Assembly: GCF_014640295.1 (NCBI RefSeq)
Contig: NZ_BMGR01000007.1
Coordinates: 62,001-126,000, forward strand
Direction of reading: 5' to 3'
DNA: 64,000 bases
Source: Paenibacillus abyssi
GTDB taxonomy: Bacteria; Bacillota; Bacilli; Paenibacillales; Paenibacillaceae
The position numbers and the translations under genes were made by a program. The notes under the pieces were generated by a model that saw only the letters and a program-made list of their open reading frames with translations, was not told the DNA's origin and did not search any database. How positions within the stretch are numbered: the stretch's first letter is position 1; each line of letters begins with the position of its first letter. Below are positions 1 to 7,842 of the stretch, piece after piece.

Positions 1-257
1 ATATCGCCATATTGATTGATGACGATATCCGTCTCCGGGCTTACGCGCGTGTAATCCAACGTGGATAAATTCAATCCTCCCCGGTCCAGCACATCCCCTG
101 ACCAATTTAGTGTGTAAGGATGCATCGGGCTGTAGACCGCGCTTTGCTCTTCGGTCCAGTAGATCGTTCCGGCAGCCTGGGCTGTTCCCGGTGCTAAGCC
201 TGACACTGCAAGGCACAACAGCAGCATCGTTAACAATGTGGCAATTTTATTTTTCAC
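1..257 (-). CDS. Secreted protein, 5' end only
   Basis: The gene runs off the left edge, so only the first ~85 codons are visible. Translation from a GTG at 257 begins MKNKIATLLTMLLLC and continues through a hydrophobic core to an AQAAG cleavage region near residue 31: a clear Sec signal peptide. The mature part starts GTIYWTEEQSAVY and contains TLNWSGDVLDRGGLN. The start is supported by an AAGGAG ribosome site about 8 nt upstream on the minus strand. The downstream part looks like an extracellular domain, but I do not recognise the family. The spo0M gene is divergent, with about 150 bp between them. Confidence 0.7.
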   Translation of the reverse strand, partial: MKNKIATLLTMLLLCLAVSGLAPGTAQAAGTIYWTEEQSAVYSPMHPYTLNWSGDVLDRGGLNLSTLDYTRVSPETDIVINQYGD

Positions 258-411
258 AGACTTCACTCCTTGAAAGATATAGTGGAAAAAACTTGCTGCG
301 ATTACAATAACAATCCTGGTTTACAAATAACTAACAAGCGATTTTGTGATAAATTTGTGATGGGTTTGAAAGCTGACTGCGTTAAGATGAAGCAATAAGG
401 AAAGGATGGGG

Positions 412-1209
412 ATGTCTGTGTCTTTTTTTAAAAAGGCATTGGCCAAAGTCGGAATCGGCGGTGTAAAAGTGGATCTGGGGCTAGCAAGCGGCAGCTTGAC
501 CGCCGGGGAAAAGTTTCAGTCCGTTGTCCGGATCCGTGGTGGCAGTGTGGAGCAGCAGCTGCAGACCTGTGAAATTTGTTTGTATGCGGAGTATACGCAG
601 CACCGCGCCAATGCGAATGGCGAAATGCGGCAGATTTCGGCTAAAGCGTTAATTCAAACCTATACGCTTGCTTGTGATTTTACGCTGAAGCCGGGCGAAA
701 CCCGTGAGCTTCCGTTGACCCTGCTCCTGCCTCTGCATACTCCTCCCAAGCTTACCCGGGAATCCGTCTGGTTCCAGACGCGGCTTGATCTGGAGAAGGC
801 GGTCGACCCTTCGGGCAAGGACCGGATCGATGTGCTGCCCGATCCTTTAATGAAGCGGATTCTGAATGCCATGGAGCGGCTCGGCTTCCAGCTGGCCAAA
901 TCGTATTTGACGGAAAACAGCAATGACCAGCTCAGCCCGGATCCTTTTGTCCAGAAGCTCATCTACAGTCCTTCGGCCGGGTACCAGCATGTATTGGAAG
1001 CGGCCATCATCACACCCGTATGGTTGTCCGATATCCTGCAGATCAATATGGAAATCAAGCGCAGACAAGGACTGCTTCACTCGATTACCGGAAAGGACAC
1101 CGTGCAGGATACCATACAGCTCGTTCCGGCGGAATGGGGGCAGAGGAACGATGAAGCGCTTGCCGCGCAGCTGGAGGGCATCATAAGTTTTGCCGCTAAC
1201 AGTGAATAA
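412..1209 (+). CDS. spo0M: Sporulation-control protein Spo0M
   Basis: This 265-residue protein begins MSVSFFKKALAKVGIGG, the N-terminus typical of the Spo0M family, whose B. subtilis member is about 258 residues. It has the arrestin-like beta-sandwich pattern expected (VDLGLASGSLTAGEKF, then alternating beta strands to about residue 130) and a C-terminal half carrying RIDVLPDP and SAGYQHVLEA. Known Spo0M proteins affect sporulation entry and cell envelope or division functions; the exact mechanism is unsettled. An ATG at 406 is in frame, but it abuts the AAGGAAAGG ribosome site, whereas the ATG at 412 has about 6 nt spacing, so 412 is preferred. It appears monocistronic, ending at a T-rich terminator. 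Confidence 0.88.
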   Translation: MSVSFFKKALAKVGIGGVKVDLGLASGSLTAGEKFQSVVRIRGGSVEQQLQTCEICLYAEYTQHRANANGEMRQISAKALIQTYTLACDFTLKPGETRELPLTLLLPLHTPPKLTRESVWFQTRLDLEKAVDPSGKDRIDVLPDPLMKRILNAMERLGFQLAKSYLTENSNDQLSPDPFVQKLIYSPSAGYQHVLEAAIITPVWLSDILQINMEIKRRQGLLHSITGKDTVQDTIQLVPAEWGQRNDEALAAQLEGIISFAANSE

Positions 1210-1237
1210 ACCGGCGGCGGAACGCAACGCATCATGC

Positions 1238-1272
1238 AGCAAAAGAGGCGCCGCAAGCGCTTTTTTTTTGCT
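1238..1272 (+). terminator. Probable intrinsic terminator after spo0M
   Basis: AGCAAAAGAGGCGC pairs imperfectly with GCGC followed by nine T residues and GCT. The GC core of the stem is short, but the T run and the position 30 bp after the spo0M stop fit a terminator. Confidence 0.5.
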
Positions 1273-1342
1273 ATACTATAAGCAATAAAAACACGATCTT
1301 AACGATGATGAAGGAACGAAGTCAAAGGGTGGTGGCAAGCCT

Positions 1343-3151
1343 GTGACGCCGGATGAACAGATCGACGGCTTGTTGCGGCAAAAGCGGTTTGCGGATGCAT
1401 ATATACGCATGGAAGGCAAGGTGCTCGAAGGCGGAAAGCTCGATGAGGCAGCGCTTCGCCGATTGCCGCGGGAGAGCCTGCATGCTTCTCCGATTCTGAT
1501 GCAGGCGCTGGGCGGGATTTGCTGCCGCAAGGGAGAACTCCATGAAGCCAGGCAATGGCTGGAGCTGGCGGTGAAGGGCTTTGGCTCAATGCCTTATCCG
1601 GCGGGACTGCTGTCGGCGATGTGTGCGTTCACCCATGTCCTGCTTAGACTGGGTGAAACGGCTGAGGCGGAGACGCTGCTTAAGTTTCTCAAGCAGGAAT
1701 ATGAGCGGATGAAGCCGGAGGAGCACAGCGGCGGGCTGCTGTCCGTTTTGGCAGCCGGCAGCAGGCTGATCGGCTCCATGCGCTTTGCCAAGCAGTGGTA
1801 TATCGATGCGGTCGAGTTTTACGACCGGAGGCAGCGCATCAGCGAGGCGGCCGATGTTCTGGCAGAGCTGCTGCTGCACTGCGGCGATGAACTGGATCCG
1901 GGCGAATGGGCGGATATGGCATGGAGATTGCAGAGGTGGGGCGGCGAGTCGGGAGGAAGCGCCTTTAACAAGGCATGGATGCTGGCGCTTAAGGATGCCC
2001 GTCAGCAGCAATGGGAGCTTGCGTATTCGCGATTGCAGCCATTGATCGATTCTGGAGAAGAAGGGGAGAGCTATCTCCGCCGGGTTTATGCGCAGCTGAT
2101 TTTATTTCGCGCTGCTGCAGAGATTGCCCCTCATGAGGCAGACAGTTCGATGGAAACGCTGCATGTGCTCAGGCGGAGGTATTCCGCCGACCTGCAGCTG
2201 CAGCATTCTGTTCTGCTCCTGATCTCGGAGGGCTGCCGGCGGCTCGGGCGGACCGGAGAGGCAGAAGCGGCCCTTACCGAGGCAGGGTTTATCGGCAAGT
2301 ATTTGCGGCTGCCGGCCGCTCCTGCTGTGGCATCCCCTGCACCGGCTGAGCTGACGGCACAAGTCCCGCAGGAGCGGCCTGCCCGGCAATCCGGGTGGAG
2401 AGTGAGCTTCTTCGGCGGACTGTCCTTTGAACGCGGTGCCGATGAGGTCCGACATATTCGCTGGAAACGGAAGAAAGCGCAGGAGCTCTGTGTCTATCTG
2501 CTGCTCCAACCCAAATATTCTTCTCCGAAGGAGCAGCTGACGGAGCTGCTGCAGTTGGGAGAAGACCCGGTGAAAGCGAATAAATTGCTCTATGTGATTA
2601 TTCATCAGCTTAAACAGACGCTCTATGATGAGCTGTCGGTCCACGATGGAATCAGTATGCGTGAAGGCAGCGTCGTGCTGCGCGAGGATGCAATCGAGTA
2701 TGTCGATGTGGAGCGTTATCTGGCGCTGCTGCGTGTAGCGGATCAGCTCTGGCTCAAGGATCGCTCACTGTCTTATGAGCTGTATCAGGAGGCTTATGTT
2801 ATATATCAGGAGCTTCTCCCCGAGCTTCCGTATTTCTCCTGGCTGGACAGCATGAGGGAGTATGTGCTGGAAAAACAGACGGCCGTTATCCGCAAGTTGT
2901 GTCTGATGGCGGAGGAGCAGCGGGATCATGCCCTTGAAGAAACCTATTGTCAGGAATGGCTCCGGCTCCGGCCTGATCAGGAGGAAGCCTATCAGCAGCT
3001 TATACAGCTGCTTATTCGGATGAAGCGCCATGTCGAGGCTGCGAACGTGTATGAAAAGTTTGCTGTGCGGTGCAGGAATGAATTGGGGACGGAACCATCA
3101 GAAGAGATCCGCAGACTGTTAAGGGGGAGCGGCGTTGAACATCTTTCGTGA
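1343..3151 (+). CDS. TPR/BTAD-domain transcriptional regulator
   Basis: A 602-residue protein with a GTG start. Residues 1-330 are a run of helical hairpins resembling TPR repeats (for example GGICCRKGELHEARQWLELA). A winged-helix OmpR/SARP-type DNA-binding domain begins near residue 352 (WRVSFFGGLSFERG, KRKKAQELCVYLLLQP). It is followed by a bacterial transcriptional activation domain (BTAD) from about 450 to the end (YQEAYVIYQELLPELPY, ELGTEPSEEIRRLL). BTAD proteins usually activate transcription. Its last 17 bases overlap the next gene, the first of two SpoIIE-like proteins, so it heads a tightly coupled operon and may be the output or the controller of that signalling module. Its target is unknown. 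Confidence 0.8.
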   Translation: MTPDEQIDGLLRQKRFADAYIRMEGKVLEGGKLDEAALRRLPRESLHASPILMQALGGICCRKGELHEARQWLELAVKGFGSMPYPAGLLSAMCAFTHVLLRLGETAEAETLLKFLKQEYERMKPEEHSGGLLSVLAAGSRLIGSMRFAKQWYIDAVEFYDRRQRISEAADVLAELLLHCGDELDPGEWADMAWRLQRWGGESGGSAFNKAWMLALKDARQQQWELAYSRLQPLIDSGEEGESYLRRVYAQLILFRAAAEIAPHEADSSMETLHVLRRRYSADLQLQHSVLLLISEGCRRLGRTGEAEAALTEAGFIGKYLRLPAAPAVASPAPAELTAQVPQERPARQSGWRVSFFGGLSFERGADEVRHIRWKRKKAQELCVYLLLQPKYSSPKEQLTELLQLGEDPVKANKLLYVIIHQLKQTLYDELSVHDGISMREGSVVLREDAIEYVDVERYLALLRVADQLWLKDRSLSYELYQEAYVIYQELLPELPYFSWLDSMREYVLEKQTAVIRKLCLMAEEQRDHALEETYCQEWLRLRPDQEEAYQQLIQLLIRMKRHVEAANVYEKFAVRCRNELGTEPSEEIRRLLRGSGVEHLS

Positions 3152-4598
3152 TATCCGGCTGCAGCTGATCGGCGTTTATATAGTGCTTGCCGCAGTGGGA
3201 TCGACCGGTATATTCCTCTCCAACAAATATGTTCACGCCAGCCCGGACGAACATCTGATGAAGGTCTTGACCGGTCTGGTTATCGGATTTCCTGTTATCA
3301 TTCTATTGCTCAGCGTATTCACTGTCATCCGGCTTAACAATTTGCAGGATCGGCCCGGCCCGGGTCCTGCTTCCGATGTGGAGCTGCGGCAATGGGTCCG
3401 GCTTACAAATTTCCCTAGGGAGCTGCTGATTTTTTTTATAGGCAGCAGTATGCTTGTTTCACAGGTATATCAATTCTCGGTCTACGGTCTCCCTCCCTGG
3501 CCGGAGAGCACGGCGGTTCGATATTGGAAAAGCACACTCTCCAATCTGAGCACGTTTACGGCCTTCGGGATGATCCACTACAGCGCTGCAAGGTGGTTTC
3601 TGCGTTCCCGCATCCGCAGGCTGCGCATCTATTATCAGGAATCGTCGCGGTTCAGAAGTGCCGCGGTGAATCTGATCCTGATTCTCAGCTGCGGTCTTGG
3701 CTACATGCTGATCCGTATGCTGTGGTACACATTGAACAGCGGGGCAGCCGGGAGGGAGCCTCAGCAGGCGATGCTGTTTATCATTGGAGCGGTGGTGTTT
3801 ATTATAACCTTGATTGTCATCACCATGACCGCATTCTATCTGTTCCGCGATTTGGATTGGATGACAATCAGGCTGCGGGAGGTGGCCGGAATGGAGCGGG
3901 AAGGGCTGCGGAGCAAGGTGCCTGTCGTTTCACCTTATGAATCCGGACATCTGACCGCAGCATTCAATACGCTTCAAGACCGGTTCGAGATGGAATATGC
4001 GAGACTGGACCGCGAATTGGATCTGGCCTTTCGTGTGCAGGAGCAGCTCTTTGCCCACCACCCGCAGGAATGGCTGGGCTGGAAGCTTGACGGGTCGTCC
4101 GGCAGGCCGAAGGGTAAGGAGGTCGGGGGAGGATTCTGCGATGTGCTGCCCTTGACCGGCAGCCGGTTTGCCATTACGGCAGGCACTGTTGAGGGTCAGG
4201 GAATGCCTGCTGCTCTCGTGATGTCCGCACTGGTTATGCTTCTGCGGACCAACATACAGGGCACATCGTCAGCAGGCGGTTTGCTGACGGAATTGAACCG
4301 CTCGCTGGCCGATATCGTCCAGGACAATATGCATGTGCATATCGCGCTTGCCATTATTGATCATGAACAGCGGATCATGGAATATGCTTCGGCAGGCAGG
4401 ATGCACCTGCGGATCGTTCAGCCGGAAGCATGCATGGAGGCCGCCCCCGGCGCAGAGCCGTTGGGCAGTCATCCTCAGCAGCGTTATGAAGGCATGAATT
4501 ACCCGCTGCATCCGGAGGAATGCAGGATCGCGCTTTATTCAGACAATCAGAGCTCCATTACAGCCCACAGAAGCGGAGGGGATCGGATTGGGAGCTAA
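3135..4598 (+). CDS. Membrane protein with degenerate SpoIIE/PP2C domain
   Basis: A 487-residue protein with a TTG start preceded by AAGGGGGAG. It has several membrane segments in residues 1-240 (about 10-30, 45-65, 95-115, 172-200, 212-237), a HAMP-like linker at about 240-290 and a PP2C/SpoIIE-like domain from about 300. The domain keeps the fold landmarks (MPAALVMSALVMLLR, YASAGRMHLR), but three metal-site motifs are altered. GGDFYDV has become GGGFCDV (331-337), GDVxGKG has become GTVEGQG (350-356), and LYTDG has become LYSDNQ (467-472). The final DDxT segment seen in the next protein is missing. The conserved aspartates are therefore lost, and it is probably a catalytically dead regulator, paralogous to and translationally coupled with the active copy. 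Confidence 0.78.
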   Translation: MNIFRDIRLQLIGVYIVLAAVGSTGIFLSNKYVHASPDEHLMKVLTGLVIGFPVIILLLSVFTVIRLNNLQDRPGPGPASDVELRQWVRLTNFPRELLIFFIGSSMLVSQVYQFSVYGLPPWPESTAVRYWKSTLSNLSTFTAFGMIHYSAARWFLRSRIRRLRIYYQESSRFRSAAVNLILILSCGLGYMLIRMLWYTLNSGAAGREPQQAMLFIIGAVVFIITLIVITMTAFYLFRDLDWMTIRLREVAGMEREGLRSKVPVVSPYESGHLTAAFNTLQDRFEMEYARLDRELDLAFRVQEQLFAHHPQEWLGWKLDGSSGRPKGKEVGGGFCDVLPLTGSRFAITAGTVEGQGMPAALVMSALVMLLRTNIQGTSSAGGLLTELNRSLADIVQDNMHVHIALAIIDHEQRIMEYASAGRMHLRIVQPEACMEAAPGAEPLGSHPQQRYEGMNYPLHPEECRIALYSDNQSSITAHRSGGDRIGS

Positions 4599-6204
4599 CC
4601 GGTCGGCCGTTCTGCTGCTGAAGCTGGTAGCCGTATATATCGCAGCGTTGTTCGGCGGGTCGCTATTTATTTTTCTGAATAATATGATTATCCATGGACG
4701 TACGCTGAACCAGCTGTTGTCGTTCAATATCCCGTTCGTGCTGCTGAGTGACCTTGTCATTGCGGCTTTGCTGCTCATTATTTCCTGTTGGCGGCTCTAT
4801 CCGGTGATAAGCAGTTGGCGGCATCCTGAGAGGCAGGTCGATAAAGGTGTGGTGTTCAGACGGTTAGTGAATTTTCCGATGGAGTTATTCAAGGGAATGC
4901 TGATAATTTCACTGCTGTTTATGATGATATATCATGCCGTGGAAATTCTTCAGGGATACCGGACCGTCGATACGCTGGAGAGACTGCTCAATCTGCTCGG
5001 AAGCGTTGTGAGAGAGCTGGGTATTGCGTTGATTCTGGCCTTCCTGCTGCTCAGCGCTTCGAGGTGGCTGCTCCACGGCTATGTGGTACAGCTCAATGTC
5101 ACGACATTGATCGGAGACCGACGGCATTCCGCAGTACGATTCATTGCGGTATCCGCATTTTCCTGTTTTATTATTACGTTTGCGCCCGCAGCAAGGTTCA
5201 TTGACCAGTCGGCTTCCGGTCTGTTTCGGCTCGGAGATTTTCTTCTGTTGGCAGTTATTTATTCGGTCTTTGCCATTGTGATCTTTTCCGTATATATTAT
5301 CGGACTTCGCAAGGAGCTGCGCTTGCTGATCGACCGGCTCTATGCGTTGTCCCGCGGAATGAAAACGAGTCTGCATCAGCAGGTTCCGATTACATCGCTT
5401 GAAGAAACGGGCAGATTGACCGATGCGCTGAACGCCCTTCAATACCGGATGGAATCGGCTTATGAAGAGGTGAATCAGCAGCTTAAGCTGGCATATACCG
5501 TCCAGAACCGGCTGCTGCCCAAGGACTTTCCGGACATGAACGGGATGGAGGTCGCGGTTTCCTGTCAGCAATGCCATGAAGTAGGGGGCGACTTCTACGA
5601 TGTGATCCCGCTCGCAGGCCAGCGCTATTGTGTTGCGATCGGCGATGTGGCGGGCAAAGGGCTTCCGTCCGCGCTGCTGATGTCCGCCATGATGACGGGG
5701 CTGCGCACCGAAGCGGTCAAAGGCGGTTCAGCAGGTGACATCCTTACCCGGCTTAACCGGCATGTATTCCAGATGACGCAAGGGAAGCTGTACACCACGC
5801 TTGGTCTGGCGATTCTTGATTTGTCCTCCGGTCAGGTGGAGCTGGATTATGCCAGCGCCGGCCATCTCGACCCGTATCTGATCCGCAGCGGGCAAGTGAT
5901 GGAATGGCAGGGCTCCTCCTATCCGCTTGGCATGGTTTGGGACGAGCGCTATCAAGGAACGCTTCATACGTTGGCCCCGGGAGATATCTTTGTTCTATAT
6001 ACCGACGGCATTATCGAGAGCCGTCATGCCTCCGGAAGTATGCTCGGTTTTGAGTGGTGGGAACAGCAGCTCAGACAATTGTCGCCCGGGCGGGAGTTGA
6101 ATGAACAGGTTTCGGAGATCATCGGGAGTCTGGAAGCTTTGGGGCAGGAGGGCCCTGACGATGACAGGACTCTGGTGCTTTTGAAATGGCATGAGCAGGA
6201 ATAA
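4588..6204 (+). CDS. Membrane-bound SpoIIE/RsbU-type serine phosphatase
   Basis: A 538-residue protein with a TTG start behind GGAGGGG, overlapping the preceding gene by 11 bp. Hydrophobic segments lie in residues 8-35, 48-70, 100-122, 138-165, 182-202 and 216-242. A HAMP-like linker (about 243-295) and a complete PP2C/SpoIIE domain follow. The metal-binding motifs are intact: GGDFYDV (333-339), GDVAGKGLPSALLMSA (352-367), LYTDGIIE (470-477) and a terminal GPDDDRTLV. Family members dephosphorylate a STAS anti-anti-sigma protein in response to a signal. Here the likely substrate is the STAS protein two genes downstream. The N-terminal membrane region resembles that of the upstream degenerate paralogue (shared NFPxEL motif), suggesting tandem duplication. 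Confidence 0.85.
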   Translation: MGANRSAVLLLKLVAVYIAALFGGSLFIFLNNMIIHGRTLNQLLSFNIPFVLLSDLVIAALLLIISCWRLYPVISSWRHPERQVDKGVVFRRLVNFPMELFKGMLIISLLFMMIYHAVEILQGYRTVDTLERLLNLLGSVVRELGIALILAFLLLSASRWLLHGYVVQLNVTTLIGDRRHSAVRFIAVSAFSCFIITFAPAARFIDQSASGLFRLGDFLLLAVIYSVFAIVIFSVYIIGLRKELRLLIDRLYALSRGMKTSLHQQVPITSLEETGRLTDALNALQYRMESAYEEVNQQLKLAYTVQNRLLPKDFPDMNGMEVAVSCQQCHEVGGDFYDVIPLAGQRYCVAIGDVAGKGLPSALLMSAMMTGLRTEAVKGGSAGDILTRLNRHVFQMTQGKLYTTLGLAILDLSSGQVELDYASAGHLDPYLIRSGQVMEWQGSSYPLGMVWDERYQGTLHTLAPGDIFVLYTDGIIESRHASGSMLGFEWWEQQLRQLSPGRELNEQVSEIIGSLEALGQEGPDDDRTLVLLKWHEQE

Positions 6205-6295
6205 TGTAAGATTTCCGTTAAATGCTTCCAATAAAATGGGGTACAGTGTAATTGCTGTCTGTTGGGGAAGAAGGATGAGGAAAGAAGGGAGACGG

Positions 6296-6715
6296 ATGAA
6301 GGAAGCCATTTTTGAACAACAATGGGTTATGCCCAGCGCCTACGGCAGTGAAAAAGCGGTCATGCAAAAGGTGAAAACCGCGATTTCCCGGATCTGTCCC
6401 GGCGAACAACGAATCGAGGATATGCTGACCGCGATTGCGGAAGCTTGTCTGAATGCCATTGAACATGGAAATCTTGCTGACTTCCGTCTTCCCGTTACGC
6501 TTCAATTAACCATCGATGGCGAAAAATATAAATTCCGCATCATTGATCACGGCTCCAATATGCCGGTTGTACAGGATGAACTGCCGCTGCCGGACAAATG
6601 GCTGGAGGAGCATCCGCGGGGATGGGGGCTGTTTCTCATCCGAAGGCTTTCCGATCATGCCGCGTTTGGGAGCGAGAACGGAGAGGTCTATTTGGACATC
6701 ATATTTTATCGATAG
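6296..6715 (+). CDS. RsbW/SpoIIAB-like anti-sigma kinase (HATPase)
   Basis: A 139-residue GHKL ATPase beginning MKEAIFEQQW. The N box is EACLNAIEHGN (49-59), the G1 region is IIDHGSNMP (82-90) and the G2 region is PRGWGLFLIRRLSD (107-120). This matches the RsbW family, which phosphorylates a STAS antagonist on serine and binds a sigma factor or other partner. The frame is open upstream to 6191, but AAGGGAG is spaced 5 nt from the ATG at 6296, while the ATG at 6275 abuts its own purine run, so 6296 is chosen. The STAS gene starts 12 bp downstream. No sigma factor gene is nearby, so the protein sequestered by this kinase is unknown. Confidence 0.83.
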   Translation: MKEAIFEQQWVMPSAYGSEKAVMQKVKTAISRICPGEQRIEDMLTAIAEACLNAIEHGNLADFRLPVTLQLTIDGEKYKFRIIDHGSNMPVVQDELPLPDKWLEEHPRGWGLFLIRRLSDHAAFGSENGEVYLDIIFYR

Positions 6716-6727
6716 GAGGTTGCGGCA

Positions 6728-7099
6728 ATGAATGAATTTCGCGCAGATAAACGGATCGCAGGGGGAACAGTCATCTACGATCTTAAAGGGGATCTGTCCA
6801 ATCAAGCGGAGGAAGTCATGCTTGAATTGTGCGAGTGGGAGAAGGGGCTGGGCCAAGGCAGACGGTTCCTGATTCTTAATTTCACAGAGGTGCCTTATAT
6901 CAACAGCATCGGGCTCGCCGTGCTGATCCGAATCATCCGGCCGCTGCTGAGGGCGGGCTGCCAGACGTTCGCTTATGGCGTAACCCCCCATTATCAGAAG
7001 CTGTTCCGGATGGTCGGTTTAACGGAGCATATGATGATCTACCCCAATGAAGAAGCAATTGTGCAGCGGATTGAGCACTTGGAGGCGCAAGGTGAATGA
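6728..7099 (+). CDS. STAS-domain anti-anti-sigma factor (RsbV-like)
   Basis: A 123-residue single STAS domain. The segment LILNFTEVPYINSIGLAVLI holds the regulatory loop. Ser60 (in NSIG) aligns with the phosphorylated Ser58 of B. subtilis SpoIIAA (DSSG motif), so the switch residue is kept although the preceding Asp is Asn. The C-terminal part (GVTPHYQKLFRMVGLTEHM) matches the helix that follows. The start has an excellent AGGAGG site (ATAGGAGGTTGCGGC then ATG). As the last gene of the operon it is the likely shared substrate of the kinase immediately upstream and of the intact phosphatase at 4588-6204. Confidence 0.87.
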   Translation: MNEFRADKRIAGGTVIYDLKGDLSNQAEEVMLELCEWEKGLGQGRRFLILNFTEVPYINSIGLAVLIRIIRPLLRAGCQTFAYGVTPHYQKLFRMVGLTEHMMIYPNEEAIVQRIEHLEAQGE

Positions 7100-7209
7100 G
7101 TTAGAAAAAGCTGTATTAAATCCAATATGGCGGATGGCCGTATAGTTCTCTCTTCCCTTGTGGTAGAAAGTCAGAGGAATATAAGAAAGATTGAAAAGAA
7201 GTAACATTA

Positions 7210-7643
7210 TTATGACGCTAACGCATCCCTCGTAATCTTATCAATATCTATAGGAGATCTTGATCCTTCACTAACCATATCAGGTAAAATATTTTGAATA
7301 AAGTATTTCACGCAATGAAGCTTGATTCCTTTAATTTTTATAAGTGCATTTCGATACATCAGGATGAATTCCTTTTCTGTGTTGCCTCGACCATTCCTTC
7401 TTCTACTTTTTGCAGCATCGCTCGAAGTTCTAGCGAGTAGTGCTTCACAGGTGTTTTAATATCTCCTATAAAAATTTCCCCGTAATCATGACTGCTAGTT
7501 ATTTCGTAGAGCTTTTTCCAATCCACAGTGACTCCATTACTTTCTTCAATATCCGCCAATGTCTTGGCATATTGAACTACCTTCCAGGAATGAGCAGCTA
7601 CGCTATGCTCCTGAAATTTGAATTTACATTTGTTAATGGATAA
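7210..7643 (-). pseudogene. Decayed YfbR-like HD-domain phosphohydrolase
   Basis: On the minus strand, one frame reads KFQEHSVAAHSWKVV, then LYEITSSHDYGEIFIGDIKT and PVKHYSLELRAMLQKVEEGM before stopping at 7359. This is the His...HD core of YfbR-like 5'-deoxynucleotidases, including the HD pair and a GDIxTPVK motif. A second frame continues directly from the same place, EFILMYRNALIKIKGIKLHC to a stop at 7210, so a frameshift lies at about 7372-7390 (CAGAAAAGGAATTC). The 5' end meets an in-frame TAA at 7644-7646 with no good start codon, so the N-terminus is lost too. The gene looks like a broken remnant. It sits beside the ssrA-like fragment and may be former cargo of an integrated element. 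Confidence 0.68.
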
Positions 7644-7708
7644 TTAACGGAAACAGGGAGTTATTACATAAATCTGATAGAATAGTGTTCGTGACATCAA
7701 ATCTGTGG

Positions 7709-7768
7709 CTACACCCGTAGAAGCTTACGTGCCGTTATCTTCGGACAGGGGTTCAACTCTCTCGCTAT
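7709..7768 (+). other. tmRNA (ssrA) 3'-end fragment, possible att site
   Basis: The sequence CACCCGTAGAAGCTTACG followed by TGCCGTTATCTTCGGACAG and GGGTTCAACTC has the order and wording of the 3' end of a Firmicutes tmRNA: the last helix, then the tRNA-like T arm with TTCAACT in its loop. After the T loop the expected CCCCT half of the stem is CTCTC, and no acceptor stem or CCA follows, so it is degenerate. The rest of a roughly 360-nt tmRNA is absent upstream, where the broken HD gene lies. The 3' end of ssrA is a well-known integration target of tyrosine-recombinase islands, so this may be a residual attachment site. Attribution rests on recall of the family, not on an alignment. Confidence 0.6.
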
Positions 7769-7842
7769 CTTTACCTGCCGCTGGTTTGGGTGCTCGTTAT
7801 TGTGATAAACTAGTCCCAAATAATAAAGGGGATCGAAATCAT

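Noticed and set aside
3135-4598. Active PP2C phosphatase
   Set aside because: Three conserved aspartate motifs are altered (GGGFCDV, GTVEGQG, LYSDNQ) and the terminal DDxT is absent.
7705-7842. N-terminal extension of the SEC-C gene from a GTG at 7705
   Set aside because: This stretch reads through the tmRNA-like fragment, has no ribosome site and is not protein-like, whereas an ATG with AAAGGGG lies at 7843.
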